Assembly: GCF_030161415.1 (NCBI RefSeq)
Contig: NZ_BSSU01000003.1
Span: 1-64,000 of the forward strand
Length of the DNA: 64,000 nt
Reading direction: 5' to 3'
From: Thalassotalea eurytherma
Lineage (GTDB): Bacteria; Pseudomonadota; Gammaproteobacteria; Enterobacterales; Alteromonadaceae
Within the stretch, counting starts at the first letter, position 1. Each line of letters begins with the position of its first letter. The notes under the pieces are model-generated. The model was not told the DNA's origin, searched no databases, and was given only the letters and a program-made list of their open reading frames with translations. Positions 17,468 to 26,601 of the stretch are shown here, one piece after another. The translations under genes and the position numbers were made by a program.

Positions 17468-18226
17468 TTAAACAGGATTGTTGATATCAATAAAACGCAC
17501 ATCAATATCAAATTTTTCCGCTAAATGTTCACCTAATGCTTTAGCACCATAGCGTTCAGTTGCATGATGACCAGCGGCAAAAAAGTGAATATCCATCTCA
17601 TGACAAATATGCGTGGTTTGCTCAGAAACTTCACCACTAATAAATGCATCAATCCCCTGCTGTGCTGCAAGCTCTATATAACCTTGACCACCACCTGTGC
17701 ACCAAGCAATCGTTTTAATCGGTTTATTCGACGGAGGTGCAATATGTAAACATGCTCTATTCAACACCTTATCGATGCGTTGAGCTAATTGTTGCCCATC
17801 AATCGCAGATTCAAACGCTCCTTTAATAGAGACACTATGAGCATTACCAAGCTCTAATGGCCCAGTGACCTCAATATCTAACAAATTAGCTAACTGCGCG
17901 TTGTTGCCAAGTTCAGGATGAATATCAAGGGGTAAATGATAGCCAATCAAGTTAATATTATTTTCAATCAACTTTTTAATACGCTGATATTTCATGCCTG
18001 TTATTACTGATGATTCATTTTTCCAAAAGTAACCGTGGTGAACTAATATGGCATCAGCTTCGGCTGCGATCGCTTCATCAATTAATGCTTGAGATGCTGT
18101 CACACCGGTAATTATTCTTTTTATAGTTGGCGTACCTTGAACTTGCAGACCATTAGGACAAAAATCTTTTATTAATGGGGCCTGTAGCAACTCATCAAGA
18201 TAATCTACTAACGATTGTGTATTCAT
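17468..18226 (-). CDS. Nif3-like dinuclear metal centre protein (YbgI)
   Basis: Cytoplasmic protein of 252 residues of the Nif3/YbgI family, which forms toroidal hexamers with a two-metal site; the true reaction is not settled. Metal ligands are visible in ILVHHGYFWK near the N-terminal third and in the C-terminal FAAGHHATERYGAKAL. I place the start at the ATG at 18226 (MNTQSLVDYL), which has GAGG five bases upstream and matches the YbgI N-terminus, rather than at 18259. Single gene, convergent with elyC. Confidence 0.88.
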   Translation of the reverse strand: MNTQSLVDYLDELLQAPLIKDFCPNGLQVQGTPTIKRIITGVTASQALIDEAIAAEADAILVHHGYFWKNESSVITGMKYQRIKKLIENNINLIGYHLPLDIHPELGNNAQLANLLDIEVTGPLELGNAHSVSIKGAFESAIDGQQLAQRIDKVLNRACLHIAPPSNKPIKTIAWCTGGGQGYIELAAQQGIDAFISGEVSEQTTHICHEMDIHFFAAGHHATERYGAKALGEHLAEKFDIDVRFIDINNPV

Positions 18227-18417
18227 AACTGCCTCAATATTGTAATCAATTGCTGACATTTTAACTTAAATCAATGATAAACAACACGTTTAATAATTTC
18301 CAACATTTGCATTTTACGAAACGTGTCGTAATATAAGATTCGCAATTCTTGTGAGTAAAGCGTTAATCATAAAATCTTACAATTGTCGGAAAGTTTATTA
18401 ACACTTTGCAGGCAAGA

Positions 18418-18439
18418 TGCATTATGCGAAATGCATAAT
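18418..18439. promoter_or_regulatory. Inverted repeat upstream of TonB receptor
   Basis: ATTATGC (18421-18427) and GCATAAT (18433-18439) form a palindrome with a five-base centre, about 70 bp before the receptor start. It could be an operator, but I do not recognise the regulator. Confidence 0.3.
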
Positions 18440-18507
18440 TTTGTCATCTAATCGAGGGTTCGAAAGCTGTATTTGACGGATAAAACAACTATTATAAGGA
18501 ATATTAC

Positions 18508-21123
18508 ATGTTAAGGTTTACGAAAAAGACCGCACTGGCAATTTCAATTTCATCAGCACTACTTGCAATCAATGTAGCTCATGCTGCAGAGGAAGAAATT
18601 GAACGTATCGAAGTTACTGGTTCCCATATCAAGCGAACCAATATGGAAGGCCCTTCCCCTATCACTAGCTTATCTGCTGACGATATTGAAAAATCAGGTG
18701 TGACTGATTTGATCAGCTTATTTGCTAAATTGCCAATTTCTGGTCAAGGAACATTCTCAACACAAGCAAACTCAAGTGATGATACAGCCAATGGTGGCTC
18801 TAGTGTTTCATTGCGTGGCTTAGGCGCAGATTCAACATTAATTTTAGTGAATGGCCGTCGCGTATCTGTTAGCCCATTTGCTAAAGGCATTGATACAGCT
18901 TTTGTTGATATCAATAACATTCCAATTTCTGCAATTAAACGCGTAGATATCTTGAAAGACGGTGCATCTGCCACTTATGGCTCTGATGCTATCGCTGGTG
19001 TAATCAATATTATTTTACGTGATGATGTTGAAGGCGTTGAACTGTCAGGTAAATGGGGTGACACCGCTGATGGTGGTGGTGAAGAGCAAAACGTGTCTAT
19101 GGTATTTGGCACAAATAGTGACAAAGCCAGCCATACTTTTATTCTAGATTACTTTAAGCGTGATGAAGTGTTATACGCTGATCGCGATTACTCTAAGTCA
19201 TCAAATCAAACAGCGTTAAGACCAAACGATCCGTACACGACTGACTTTAGAAGTTCATCTGGTATTCCGGGTACCATCGCATTAGCAGCCGATCCGTCGA
19301 ATCGCCTGATTGATACTTTTGGTAATGATGTCTGTTCACCTGAAGATTCAGATCCAGCTAACAACCTATGTCGTTACGATTATGCGCCACATATGACGAT
19401 GATCCCAGCAACAGAGCGCTTTAGCTACAACTACCTAGGTAAGTACGAAATTAATGATACGCTTCGTGTTTTTGGTGAGTTAAACGGCCAAAACTCAAAA
19501 ACCACAATCCGTGGTGCTGGTAGCCCAAGTTTTAACGAGTTAACGATGGATGGCGACAATGTTAACCACCCATTTGCTGACATGCCAACCCACGAGTTTT
19601 ACCAACAAGATTTAACGATGCGCCGACGCACTGTTGATATTGGTAACCGTGAAAAACGCGTAGATACAGATTACTACCGAGCAATTCTAGGTATTCAAGG
19701 TGAAATCAACGAATGGAGCTGGGAAGCAGCCTATAGTTACATCAAAAGTGAATCGGTAGAGCGTGGTGTGAATGGTTTCCCTAATTCTCGTCGCACTCAA
19801 GAAGCGATTGATTCTGGTTTATGGGACCCGTTTGAACCATCAAGCAATTCACAAGAAGCGCTTGATTACATCGAAACAACAACCACACGTGTAGGTAAGT
19901 CAACTAACCGTACATTTGATGTGAAATTCACAGGTCCATTAGTGGAAATGTCTCACGGTGATCTACTCTTAGCTGTTGGTGCTGAGTACCGTGAAGAATC
20001 TATCTCGGATAACCCTGATGACCAGTTCTTGCGTGGTGAAGTATTTGGTACTGAGGCAACACAAGCAAACGGCTCACGTGACAATATGTCGGTATTTGGT
20101 GAGTTAGCTGTTCCAGTACTTGATACATTAGAAGTGCAATTCGCCGCACGTTACGAAGATTATTCTGACTTCGGCTCGACAACAAACCCTAAAGTATCAT
20201 TTTTATGGACACCAACCGAAGACTTAAACCTTCGTGGTTCATGGGGTACTGCATTTAGAGCACCTTCGCTGCACCAAATGGGCTTAGGTCGTACCGATGA
20301 GTCACCAAACTTAGTAGATACGCTGCGCTGTGCTGCCATTGGCAACCAAGATCGTGCTTGTGAGCCACAAGAATACACCGCTATTTTTGAAGGTAACCCA
20401 GATCTTCAGCCTGAAGAGTCAGAAAGTTATAACGTTGGTGTTGTTTATAACATTACCGATAACTTTAACTTCTCACTTGATTACTACAGCTACGCCATTG
20501 AAGATATCATTGATTCAGATACTCAGTACCTTATGGACACGCAGGGTTTGGATCCAAATGTTGTAGACCGCATTCCTACTGCTATTACTGGTGATCCTGG
20601 TCAAGTCGTTACGATTAACGATAGCTTTCAAAATATCGGTGATTTAGATACGTCAGGTCTAGATTTAGATCTACGTTACCTACTAAATACAGATATGGGT
20701 GAGTTTAGATTTGGTTACGTACTTAACTATGTTTTAGAGTATGAAGACAAACGCCCAGGTGAAAACGGTACAACACGTATAGATGCTCAAGAAGGTGATT
20801 TTGAGCAACCTGAATTTAGATGGACGGCTTCTGTTGATTGGACTCAAAATGACTTCAATGCCAACATGGCGATTAACTACATAGATGCATTTGAACAAGA
20901 AGCTTCAGTGCAAACGGCAGGCATGCCGAAAGTTGACTCAATGACAACCGTTGATGCGGCAATTAACTACTTTGGTATTAAAAACACCGTACTTACTTTA
21001 GGTGCAACTAACCTATTTAATGAAGAGCCGCCGATGGCTTATCATGACTTTATGGGTTTTGCGGTTAACGTACATAGTGGCCAAGGTCGCTTTGCATACG
21101 TAAAAGCCAGCTATAAGTTCTAA
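18508..21123 (+). CDS. TonB-dependent receptor
   Basis: Outer-membrane, energy-coupled transporter of 871 residues. A signal peptide (about 1-26, ending VAHA) is followed by the TonB-box region (EEIERIEVTGSHI), a plug domain (about 45-165, with RGLGADSTLILVNGRR and DGASATYGSDAIAGVINI) and a 22-strand barrel to the C-terminal Phe (YVKASYKF). The substrate cannot be told from the sequence. No transporter, siderophore or glycoside hydrolase gene is beside it and no Fur-like box is evident upstream. AAGGA precedes the ATG. Single-gene unit with its own terminator. It differs from the 994-residue receptor at 36593, which is of the sugar-associated type. Confidence 0.9.
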   Translation: MLRFTKKTALAISISSALLAINVAHAAEEEIERIEVTGSHIKRTNMEGPSPITSLSADDIEKSGVTDLISLFAKLPISGQGTFSTQANSSDDTANGGSSVSLRGLGADSTLILVNGRRVSVSPFAKGIDTAFVDINNIPISAIKRVDILKDGASATYGSDAIAGVINIILRDDVEGVELSGKWGDTADGGGEEQNVSMVFGTNSDKASHTFILDYFKRDEVLYADRDYSKSSNQTALRPNDPYTTDFRSSSGIPGTIALAADPSNRLIDTFGNDVCSPEDSDPANNLCRYDYAPHMTMIPATERFSYNYLGKYEINDTLRVFGELNGQNSKTTIRGAGSPSFNELTMDGDNVNHPFADMPTHEFYQQDLTMRRRTVDIGNREKRVDTDYYRAILGIQGEINEWSWEAAYSYIKSESVERGVNGFPNSRRTQEAIDSGLWDPFEPSSNSQEALDYIETTTTRVGKSTNRTFDVKFTGPLVEMSHGDLLLAVGAEYREESISDNPDDQFLRGEVFGTEATQANGSRDNMSVFGELAVPVLDTLEVQFAARYEDYSDFGSTTNPKVSFLWTPTEDLNLRGSWGTAFRAPSLHQMGLGRTDESPNLVDTLRCAAIGNQDRACEPQEYTAIFEGNPDLQPEESESYNVGVVYNITDNFNFSLDYYSYAIEDIIDSDTQYLMDTQGLDPNVVDRIPTAITGDPGQVVTINDSFQNIGDLDTSGLDLDLRYLLNTDMGEFRFGYVLNYVLEYEDKRPGENGTTRIDAQEGDFEQPEFRWTASVDWTQNDFNANMAINYIDAFEQEASVQTAGMPKVDSMTTVDAAINYFGIKNTVLTLGATNLFNEEPPMAYHDFMGFAVNVHSGQGRFAYVKASYKF

Positions 21124-21143
21124 CAAGTAAAACTTGAAAATAT

Positions 21144-21180
21144 AAGGGGCCTATGCGTTATATAGTGCCCCTTTTCTTTT
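21144..21180 (+). terminator. Intrinsic terminator after TonB receptor
   Basis: AAGGGGC and GCCCCTT pair across a 16-base loop and are followed by a T-rich run. Confidence 0.75.
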
Positions 21181-21226
21181 CTCAATCTAAAAATAACCTG
21201 CATTTATTATTTACATGAAATCATAT

Positions 21227-21241
21227 TGTTATATTATAACA
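21227..21241. promoter_or_regulatory. Zur-type operator
   Basis: A perfect palindrome, TGTTATA-T-TATAACA, 25 bp before the MerC-like gene. It matches the core of the gammaproteobacterial Zur box (GTTATANTATAAC), so zinc starvation probably derepresses the downstream gene. Confidence 0.65.
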
Positions 21242-21266
21242 TAACAAACCAACAAATAATGTAGTT

Positions 21267-21662
21267 ATGATTTCACCTTCACAACGTTTACTCGATAAAT
21301 TATCAATTAGTGCTTCAGTATTATGTGCATTCCACTGCGCGGCTTTACCGATAGTCTTGGCAACTTTTCCGGTACTTTCATTTTTGCCAAGTAATGATCA
21401 CACGTTTCATCTTGCTTTAATCGCGTTAATTGCCCCTATGAGTGTTATGGCTGCTTTTATCGGCTGTAAAAAACATAGAGATAAATTGGTATTTACGGGC
21501 ATAACACTGGGTATCTTAATGCTTGTCTTCGCTGCTATATTTGGTCATGATTTGCTCGGTGAAAGTGGTGAAAAAAGCATGACGGTGCTAGCGACGATTG
21601 TTCTGGCACTATCACATTTTCGCAATTATCAATTATGTAGAAAACAAACCTGTAGCCATTAA
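21267..21662 (+). CDS. MerC-domain membrane protein, probably zinc-regulated
   Basis: Inner-membrane protein of 131 residues with four helices, MerC family. The pair CAFHCAALPIV in the first helix is the family's metal-binding signature, and a further CRKQTC sits at the C-terminus. MerC proteins move mercuric ion in mer operons, but there is no mer gene here. The Zur-type palindrome directly upstream suggests a role in zinc or another divalent metal under zinc limitation. Role inferred from the operator, not shown. Confidence 0.75.
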   Translation: MISPSQRLLDKLSISASVLCAFHCAALPIVLATFPVLSFLPSNDHTFHLALIALIAPMSVMAAFIGCKKHRDKLVFTGITLGILMLVFAAIFGHDLLGESGEKSMTVLATIVLALSHFRNYQLCRKQTCSH

Positions 21663-21670
21663 ACAGCCAG

Positions 21671-22420
21671 TTATTTTTTACATTGTGGCGGGTTCATTGT
21701 AGACACTTTAACGGGTGAGAAACTTGGCCTTATTCTTACTTTCGGTTTGATCGGTGTCAGTGGCCATTCACGTTTTTTAGCAACAATGATGTAAATAGAC
21801 CCTAAACTGGGAAAAAGATACTGCGCAACTTGTTGCCATTTTTTTGCGATAACACCAGTGCTTAATTCATTAGCAAGTGAAACATGCATAATACGATCAT
21901 CAGAAAGAATTTCGAACCCCTTTAAATGTAGCCAGTCTTTCACGCGCATTGGCGAAAAGAAACGCCCATTCCATGGCGAGTTTTTACGTCTAAATGGAAT
22001 AAAACAATTCAACCCAGCTAAACTCATTGCGTTGTAACCTGTAATAACAAGATAGCCATTTGGTATTAATACACGAGAGGCTTCACGTACCACATGATGA
22101 GGATCATCACTAAACTCTAGTGCGTGAGCAAGCACACAAACATCGACCGAGTGTTTAATAAACGGTAATTCGTCAACATCACCAACAACTTGCGCACTTT
22201 CCTTTAGTGGGCTTAAGGTCATTTGGTGCTTAATTGAAGAGCCTTTAGTTGAAATGTCTCCGCTTAGCGCGCCAATTTTTAATAAGTGGTAACCGAAAAA
22301 TCGTTGCCACCATGGAGCAAGTGTTTTATTTATTTCAAACAATATGCTTTCGCCGTTTGGCAACTCTTGCCAAGTATAGGGGCGAATTGGCGGCTGATAG
22401 GACAGCGCTGGTTTCATCAT
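21671..22420 (-). CDS. SAM-dependent methyltransferase (YafS-like)
   Basis: Class I methyltransferase of 249 residues. The usual glycine-rich loop is poorly conserved (HLLKIGALSGD), but the post-I and motif IV-V region is clear (VVGDVDELPFIKHSVDVCVLAHALEFSDDPHHVVREASRVL). This is typical of the Methyltransf_11 type. It lies divergent to gloB, as yafS does in E. coli, which supports orthology by context. Substrate unknown. The two genes share a promoter region of about 100 bp. Confidence 0.78.
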   Translation of the reverse strand: MMKPALSYQPPIRPYTWQELPNGESILFEINKTLAPWWQRFFGYHLLKIGALSGDISTKGSSIKHQMTLSPLKESAQVVGDVDELPFIKHSVDVCVLAHALEFSDDPHHVVREASRVLIPNGYLVITGYNAMSLAGLNCFIPFRRKNSPWNGRFFSPMRVKDWLHLKGFEILSDDRIMHVSLANELSTGVIAKKWQQVAQYLFPSLGSIYIIVAKKREWPLTPIKPKVRIRPSFSPVKVSTMNPPQCKK

Positions 22421-22519
22421 TACGTTTTAAAACATTCCATTTAGTTAAATTACGAATCGGCTCTTAACCCAAAGACAATATTAAGTATAATAACTCGCTA
22501 CATAGTGTGAGGATAACGT

Positions 22520-23311
22520 ATGTCGCAATCAACTTATAGCATCGATGTCATTAAAGCCTTTAATGATAATTATATTTGGGTCCTAAGAAATCAACAACAT
22601 ATCGCTTTAGTAGATCCCGGCGATGCGAATGTTTGCATAGATTATATAGACGCGAACAACTTAGTATTAACCGACATTCTTATCACTCATCATCATCACG
22701 ACCATATTGGTGGCATTGAGGCGCTGTTATCTCACGCTCATTCAAGAAGCCAAACCGTTGAAGTGTATGCTCCTGCAATTAACGAAATTTCAGGTACAAC
22801 ACACGCATTAAATGGCTCTGAAATTATAACCTTGAGGCATATCGATGTTAGTTTTGAGGTGATAGACGTACCTGGTCATACGCTTGGTCATATTGCATAT
22901 TACAATCAAGATATCCTGTTCTGTGGTGATACCTTATTTTCAGGTGGCTGTGGTCGTTTATTTGAAGGTACCCCTGAACAAATGGCAACGTCGCTAGCTA
23001 AATTGAGTCGACTAGACGATCATACCCGTGTTTATTGTACCCATGAATATACGCTTGCAAACTTACACTTTGCACTCATGGTAGAGCCTAACAACTTAGA
23101 TTTATTAAGCTATTTCAACCAAGTTACTGAGTTAAGAGAGCTAGACAAAATAACATTGCCATCAACAATAGGGCTCGAGAAACGCATTAATCCATTTCTA
23201 AGGTGCCAAGAGAAGGCTGTGCAGCAGGCTGCTAGCGAATACAGCAACCAAACAATAACGGATAATATCGCAGCTTTTGCTGCAATAAGGCAATGGAAAG
23301 ATAACCCCTAA
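22520..23311 (+). CDS. gloB: Hydroxyacylglutathione hydrolase (glyoxalase II)
   Basis: Cytoplasmic metallo-beta-lactamase-fold hydrolase of 263 residues. It splits S-lactoylglutathione to lactate and glutathione, the second step of methylglyoxal detoxification. The two-metal motif T-HHHHDH is at 56-62, the further ligands are in VPGHTLGHIAY and FCGDTLFSGGCGRLFEG, and the C-terminal substrate-binding domain has EYTLANLHFA. Length fits E. coli GloB (251). It is followed 65 bp later by mltD in the same direction, a neighbourhood shared with enterobacteria. Confidence 0.93.
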   Translation: MSQSTYSIDVIKAFNDNYIWVLRNQQHIALVDPGDANVCIDYIDANNLVLTDILITHHHHDHIGGIEALLSHAHSRSQTVEVYAPAINEISGTTHALNGSEIITLRHIDVSFEVIDVPGHTLGHIAYYNQDILFCGDTLFSGGCGRLFEGTPEQMATSLAKLSRLDDHTRVYCTHEYTLANLHFALMVEPNNLDLLSYFNQVTELRELDKITLPSTIGLEKRINPFLRCQEKAVQQAASEYSNQTITDNIAAFAAIRQWKDNP

Positions 23312-23376
23312 TTAACCTTGAATTCACACAACAAATCGGTGACACTTGCTTTGATCAAGCAATGATAAAGACCTAA

Positions 23377-25011
23377 ATGAAGTATCTATATTCTCCAATA
23401 AAAATTACCTTAGCATCGGCCATGTTTTTAACGGGTTGCCAAACAACCTCTTTTAATACTGCTGAACATGACACTGAGCAAGAAGAAGTCTTAGTTGATA
23501 TTGCTAGCCCTAGTGAAATAAACCAAGCCATTTTAGCTGATCCTACAGCAAACGTTATTCACCCTGTTGCTGATATTGAATTCTCGTTAGGCGATCAAGA
23601 TATTGATGTAACTAACGATATTTGGCAACGTATTCGCTTGGGCTTAACGTTCCCTATCGATGAAAATCCACGTTTACAATCACAACGTAATTGGTATGTA
23701 AAACATCCAACATATTTGGATCGTGTTGCTAAGCGTGCTGAGCCCTTCTTATATTACATCGTAGAAGAGTTAGAAAAGAACGATATCCCACTAGAGATTG
23801 CACTATTACCTATTGTTGAAAGTGCATTTGACCCGTTTGCCTATTCTCACGGCCGTGCATCAGGCATGTGGCAATTTGTTCCGGGCACAGGTAAGCGTTT
23901 CGGTATGAAACAAAACTGGTGGTACGATGGTAGACGCGACGTTATTGCCTCAACTGAAGGCGCTATCGCTTATTTAAAATATTTACATAAGTTTTTTGAT
24001 GGTGACTGGTTGCTCGCATTAGCTGCATATAACTCAGGTGAAGGCCGAGTACGTAGAGCAATGCGAAATAACGCACGTAAAAATAAGCCAACTGATTTTT
24101 GGTCTCTCGATTTACCAAAAGAAACACGCGCATATGTCCCTAAATTACTGGCATTGGCAGACATTGTTAAACGTCCAGATGAGTTTGGCATCAAGCTGTA
24201 CGAAATAGAAAACCAAAGTGTATTGACTAAAGTTGATATTGGTTCTCAGCTCGACTTAGCAAAAGCAGCGCAACTTGCTGATTTAACGCTCGGTGAATTG
24301 CAGCGATTAAACCCAGGCTTTAACCGCTGGGCGACAGATCCAGATGGTCCACATTACTTATTACTACCTGCATCCAAAGTTGACAACTTTAATACCGGCT
24401 TAGCAAAATTAACCGATAAAGAGCGTTTAGCATGGCAGCGATACAAAATTAAAAACGGTGATAGCCTTATTAAAATTGCCAATAAGTTTGATACTAATGT
24501 GCACTTGATTCAGCAAGTAAACAATATTAAAGGCTCACAGATCAGAGCGGGTAAATACCTATTAATTCCAGTAGCAACGCAATCACTTGATAGCTACATA
24601 TTAAGCCAAGATCAACGCCTTGCGACCAAGCAAAACCGTACCCGTGCTGGTACTAAAATCAACTATCAGGTGAAGTCTGGAGACACGTTATGGGATATTG
24701 CTAACGCGCATAAAGTGTCGTCACGCAGTATTGCTAAATGGAATGGCATGGCGCCAAAAGACTATATTAAGCCTGGACAAACCTTAGTTATTTGGCAGAA
24801 GTCTACAAACAACAAGCATTTAGAAACAGAAAAAGCGGTCATGCGAAATATTACCTATCGCGTAAGGAAAGGCGATTCATTTTCACGTATCGCAAGTAAA
24901 TTTAATGTCAGCATAAAAGAGATTGAACAGTGGAATAGCATTAGCCGTAAGAATTACTTACAACCTGGTCAAATGCTTAAGCTGTCAGTGGACGTTACAA
25001 ACAGCATTTAA
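23377..25011 (+). CDS. mltD: Membrane-bound lytic murein transglycosylase D
   Basis: Outer-membrane-anchored lipoprotein of 544 residues that cleaves peptidoglycan glycan strands. The lipobox FLTGC puts the lipidated Cys at residue 21. The SLT domain (about 115-260) has the catalytic Glu in LPIVESAFDPFAYS and the GMWQFVPGTGKRFG and AAYNSGEGRV motifs. Three LysM repeats follow (about 367-405, 427-470 and 492-540), each beginning with a KxGDS/T motif. E. coli MltD has two LysM units and 452 residues, so this is the longer marine form. A bidirectional terminator separates it from the next, convergent gene. Confidence 0.93.
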   Translation: MKYLYSPIKITLASAMFLTGCQTTSFNTAEHDTEQEEVLVDIASPSEINQAILADPTANVIHPVADIEFSLGDQDIDVTNDIWQRIRLGLTFPIDENPRLQSQRNWYVKHPTYLDRVAKRAEPFLYYIVEELEKNDIPLEIALLPIVESAFDPFAYSHGRASGMWQFVPGTGKRFGMKQNWWYDGRRDVIASTEGAIAYLKYLHKFFDGDWLLALAAYNSGEGRVRRAMRNNARKNKPTDFWSLDLPKETRAYVPKLLALADIVKRPDEFGIKLYEIENQSVLTKVDIGSQLDLAKAAQLADLTLGELQRLNPGFNRWATDPDGPHYLLLPASKVDNFNTGLAKLTDKERLAWQRYKIKNGDSLIKIANKFDTNVHLIQQVNNIKGSQIRAGKYLLIPVATQSLDSYILSQDQRLATKQNRTRAGTKINYQVKSGDTLWDIANAHKVSSRSIAKWNGMAPKDYIKPGQTLVIWQKSTNNKHLETEKAVMRNITYRVRKGDSFSRIASKFNVSIKEIEQWNSISRKNYLQPGQMLKLSVDVTNSI

Positions 25012-25031
25012 TCTGTTTAATAATGCATTAT

Positions 25032-25072
25032 AAAAAAGGGTCAGTGTAATACATTACACTGACCCTTTTTAT
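25032..25072. terminator. Bidirectional terminator
   Basis: AAAAAGGGTCAGTGTAAT and its complement form a long stem with A-run and T-run on the two sides. It serves mltD and the convergent peptidase-like gene. Confidence 0.85.
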
Positions 25073-25085
25073 TTATCACGCCATG

Positions 25086-26252
25086 CTAAATTTCAGTAAT
25101 TGCAAAGCCAATCATTTGCTTTATTTGTTCAATAATGTCTTGTGTTTTTTCTGGTTCAAATGCTTTAATTTTCGGAGTGTGAATATGACCAACGGGCATT
25201 ACCGGTGCAAAATCATTACGTAATAAAATACTACGATAAGAGATTTCATTGGATAAGTAACCGCCGCCAGAGCCTTGAACTGACGTTTCACCACGCAATT
25301 GGGATAAACGTTCAGGATAGATTTTCCCTTTATCTAACGTTTGAACAAAATGATTGTCATTAACTTTGTATTGCCCAGTTGCTTTTTTCATCGCTTGATA
25401 CGGTAATGAGAATCTCACGAATTCAGGCCCTTTGAGTGGCTGACCATTAAGTCTAGGTACTAGCGGGTTTTCTACATCTGCGCCGGTGTAAACATTAAGA
25501 TTATCTGGCGTTTTAGTGCTTCGTCTTAACCCAGGAAAGTGCTCTAAATCAAAATCTTCACGCCCCATGCTAACGGTGATCACCATATCTACACTTTGCT
25601 TTGCAAAATATGGCGTAAGCAAAGTTTCAATCATGCCCTGATCAAAATCAGCAAATCGTACTGGTACAATCAATGTTTCTATTTCGACACTTTCTCCACT
25701 AGCGCTAATGACAATATCATCTAGCGCTAACGCAGCAGCACCTGAAGGGTTTGATTGGTCAATATGTTGGTCGAGAGAGAAGGGATCAAAACCCGTAATT
25801 AGAATACGTTTGCTGGTATTTCTATTAAAATCAACATCTGACTGCCCTCTTGATAGCAGTTCAAATTGCCATAACAACTTAACTTGCTGATCAGGTAGTA
25901 ACGTCTTAAATGTTTTAGCCCCGCGTAACGATGCAGACATTTGCAAACGCGCCCAATACAGCGCCCTATCATCTTGATCATTTGCCTGCTTAAAACCCAC
26001 CACAGCATCTTGCCAAAGTAAACTGCTATGCCTCAACACGAGTTGCATTAATGTTGTATAGCTTCGCGCCTTATTTACTTGATCATCAAAGGAATTTACC
26101 CTTTGGCTCAACCGGTTAACGACACTTGGCATTGCCTGCTGTGCTTTATTAATGCGCAACTCTTCAACGGATGGCTTGGTATGATTTGCGTAACTAGCAG
26201 TTGCGAGTAAACAGCAAACTGCCACGACCGCTTTTGAATATTTTGTTAGCAT
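25086..26252 (-). CDS. Pyroglutamyl-peptidase I-like exported protein, catalytic Cys replaced
   Basis: Exported protein of 388 residues. I start at 26252 because this ATG begins a clean signal peptide (MLTKYSKAVVAVCCLLATASYA); an upstream ATG at 26300 would bury it. An N-terminal extension (about 25-145) precedes a C15 peptidase domain, starting RILITGFDPF and including NPSG. The catalytic Glu (Glu237 in FDLEHF) and His (His358 in GHIHTP) are in place, but the position of the catalytic Cys in the family motif AGTFVCN reads GGGYLSN, giving Ser334. It may be a serine variant or no longer a peptidase. Ordinary Pcp enzymes are cytoplasmic and about 215 residues. Confidence 0.75.
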   Translation of the reverse strand: MLTKYSKAVVAVCCLLATASYANHTKPSVEELRINKAQQAMPSVVNRLSQRVNSFDDQVNKARSYTTLMQLVLRHSSLLWQDAVVGFKQANDQDDRALYWARLQMSASLRGAKTFKTLLPDQQVKLLWQFELLSRGQSDVDFNRNTSKRILITGFDPFSLDQHIDQSNPSGAAALALDDIVISASGESVEIETLIVPVRFADFDQGMIETLLTPYFAKQSVDMVITVSMGREDFDLEHFPGLRRSTKTPDNLNVYTGADVENPLVPRLNGQPLKGPEFVRFSLPYQAMKKATGQYKVNDNHFVQTLDKGKIYPERLSQLRGETSVQGSGGGYLSNEISYRSILLRNDFAPVMPVGHIHTPKIKAFEPEKTQDIIEQIKQMIGFAITEI

Positions 26253-26601
26253 TTTCACAGGCGTAATTGGTTCAAAAAGTAGTAAATCAGTATGCATCAA
26301 ACATTAGCAAGATTAAGCCAGTGCTACAATAACAAAACCACTCTCTAACCATATGATTTTCATAGCCTTATAACTAAACGCAATACATTAGAGTAAAAAT
26401 TCTACGCTAAGCTATTGCATTTTATATATTTGTAGGCAAAGTAGAAGACGTAGTTGTGATAACAATATGTAAACAAGTCATTTACCAAATCCCATCTCTA
26501 CGTGTCCTTTCGCTGACATATGGAATTTGCCAACAACTTACGATGAATCAGCAATGATTTAATTAAACAATGTGAAAAATAACCAAAGGAGTAGCGCTTC
26601 A
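26253..26601. other. Divergent promoter region, peptidase-like gene and asnB
   Basis: About 350 bp of AT-rich sequence separate the divergent genes. I see no operator or RNA element that I can name. An AGGAG at about 26586 belongs to asnB. Confidence 0.4.
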
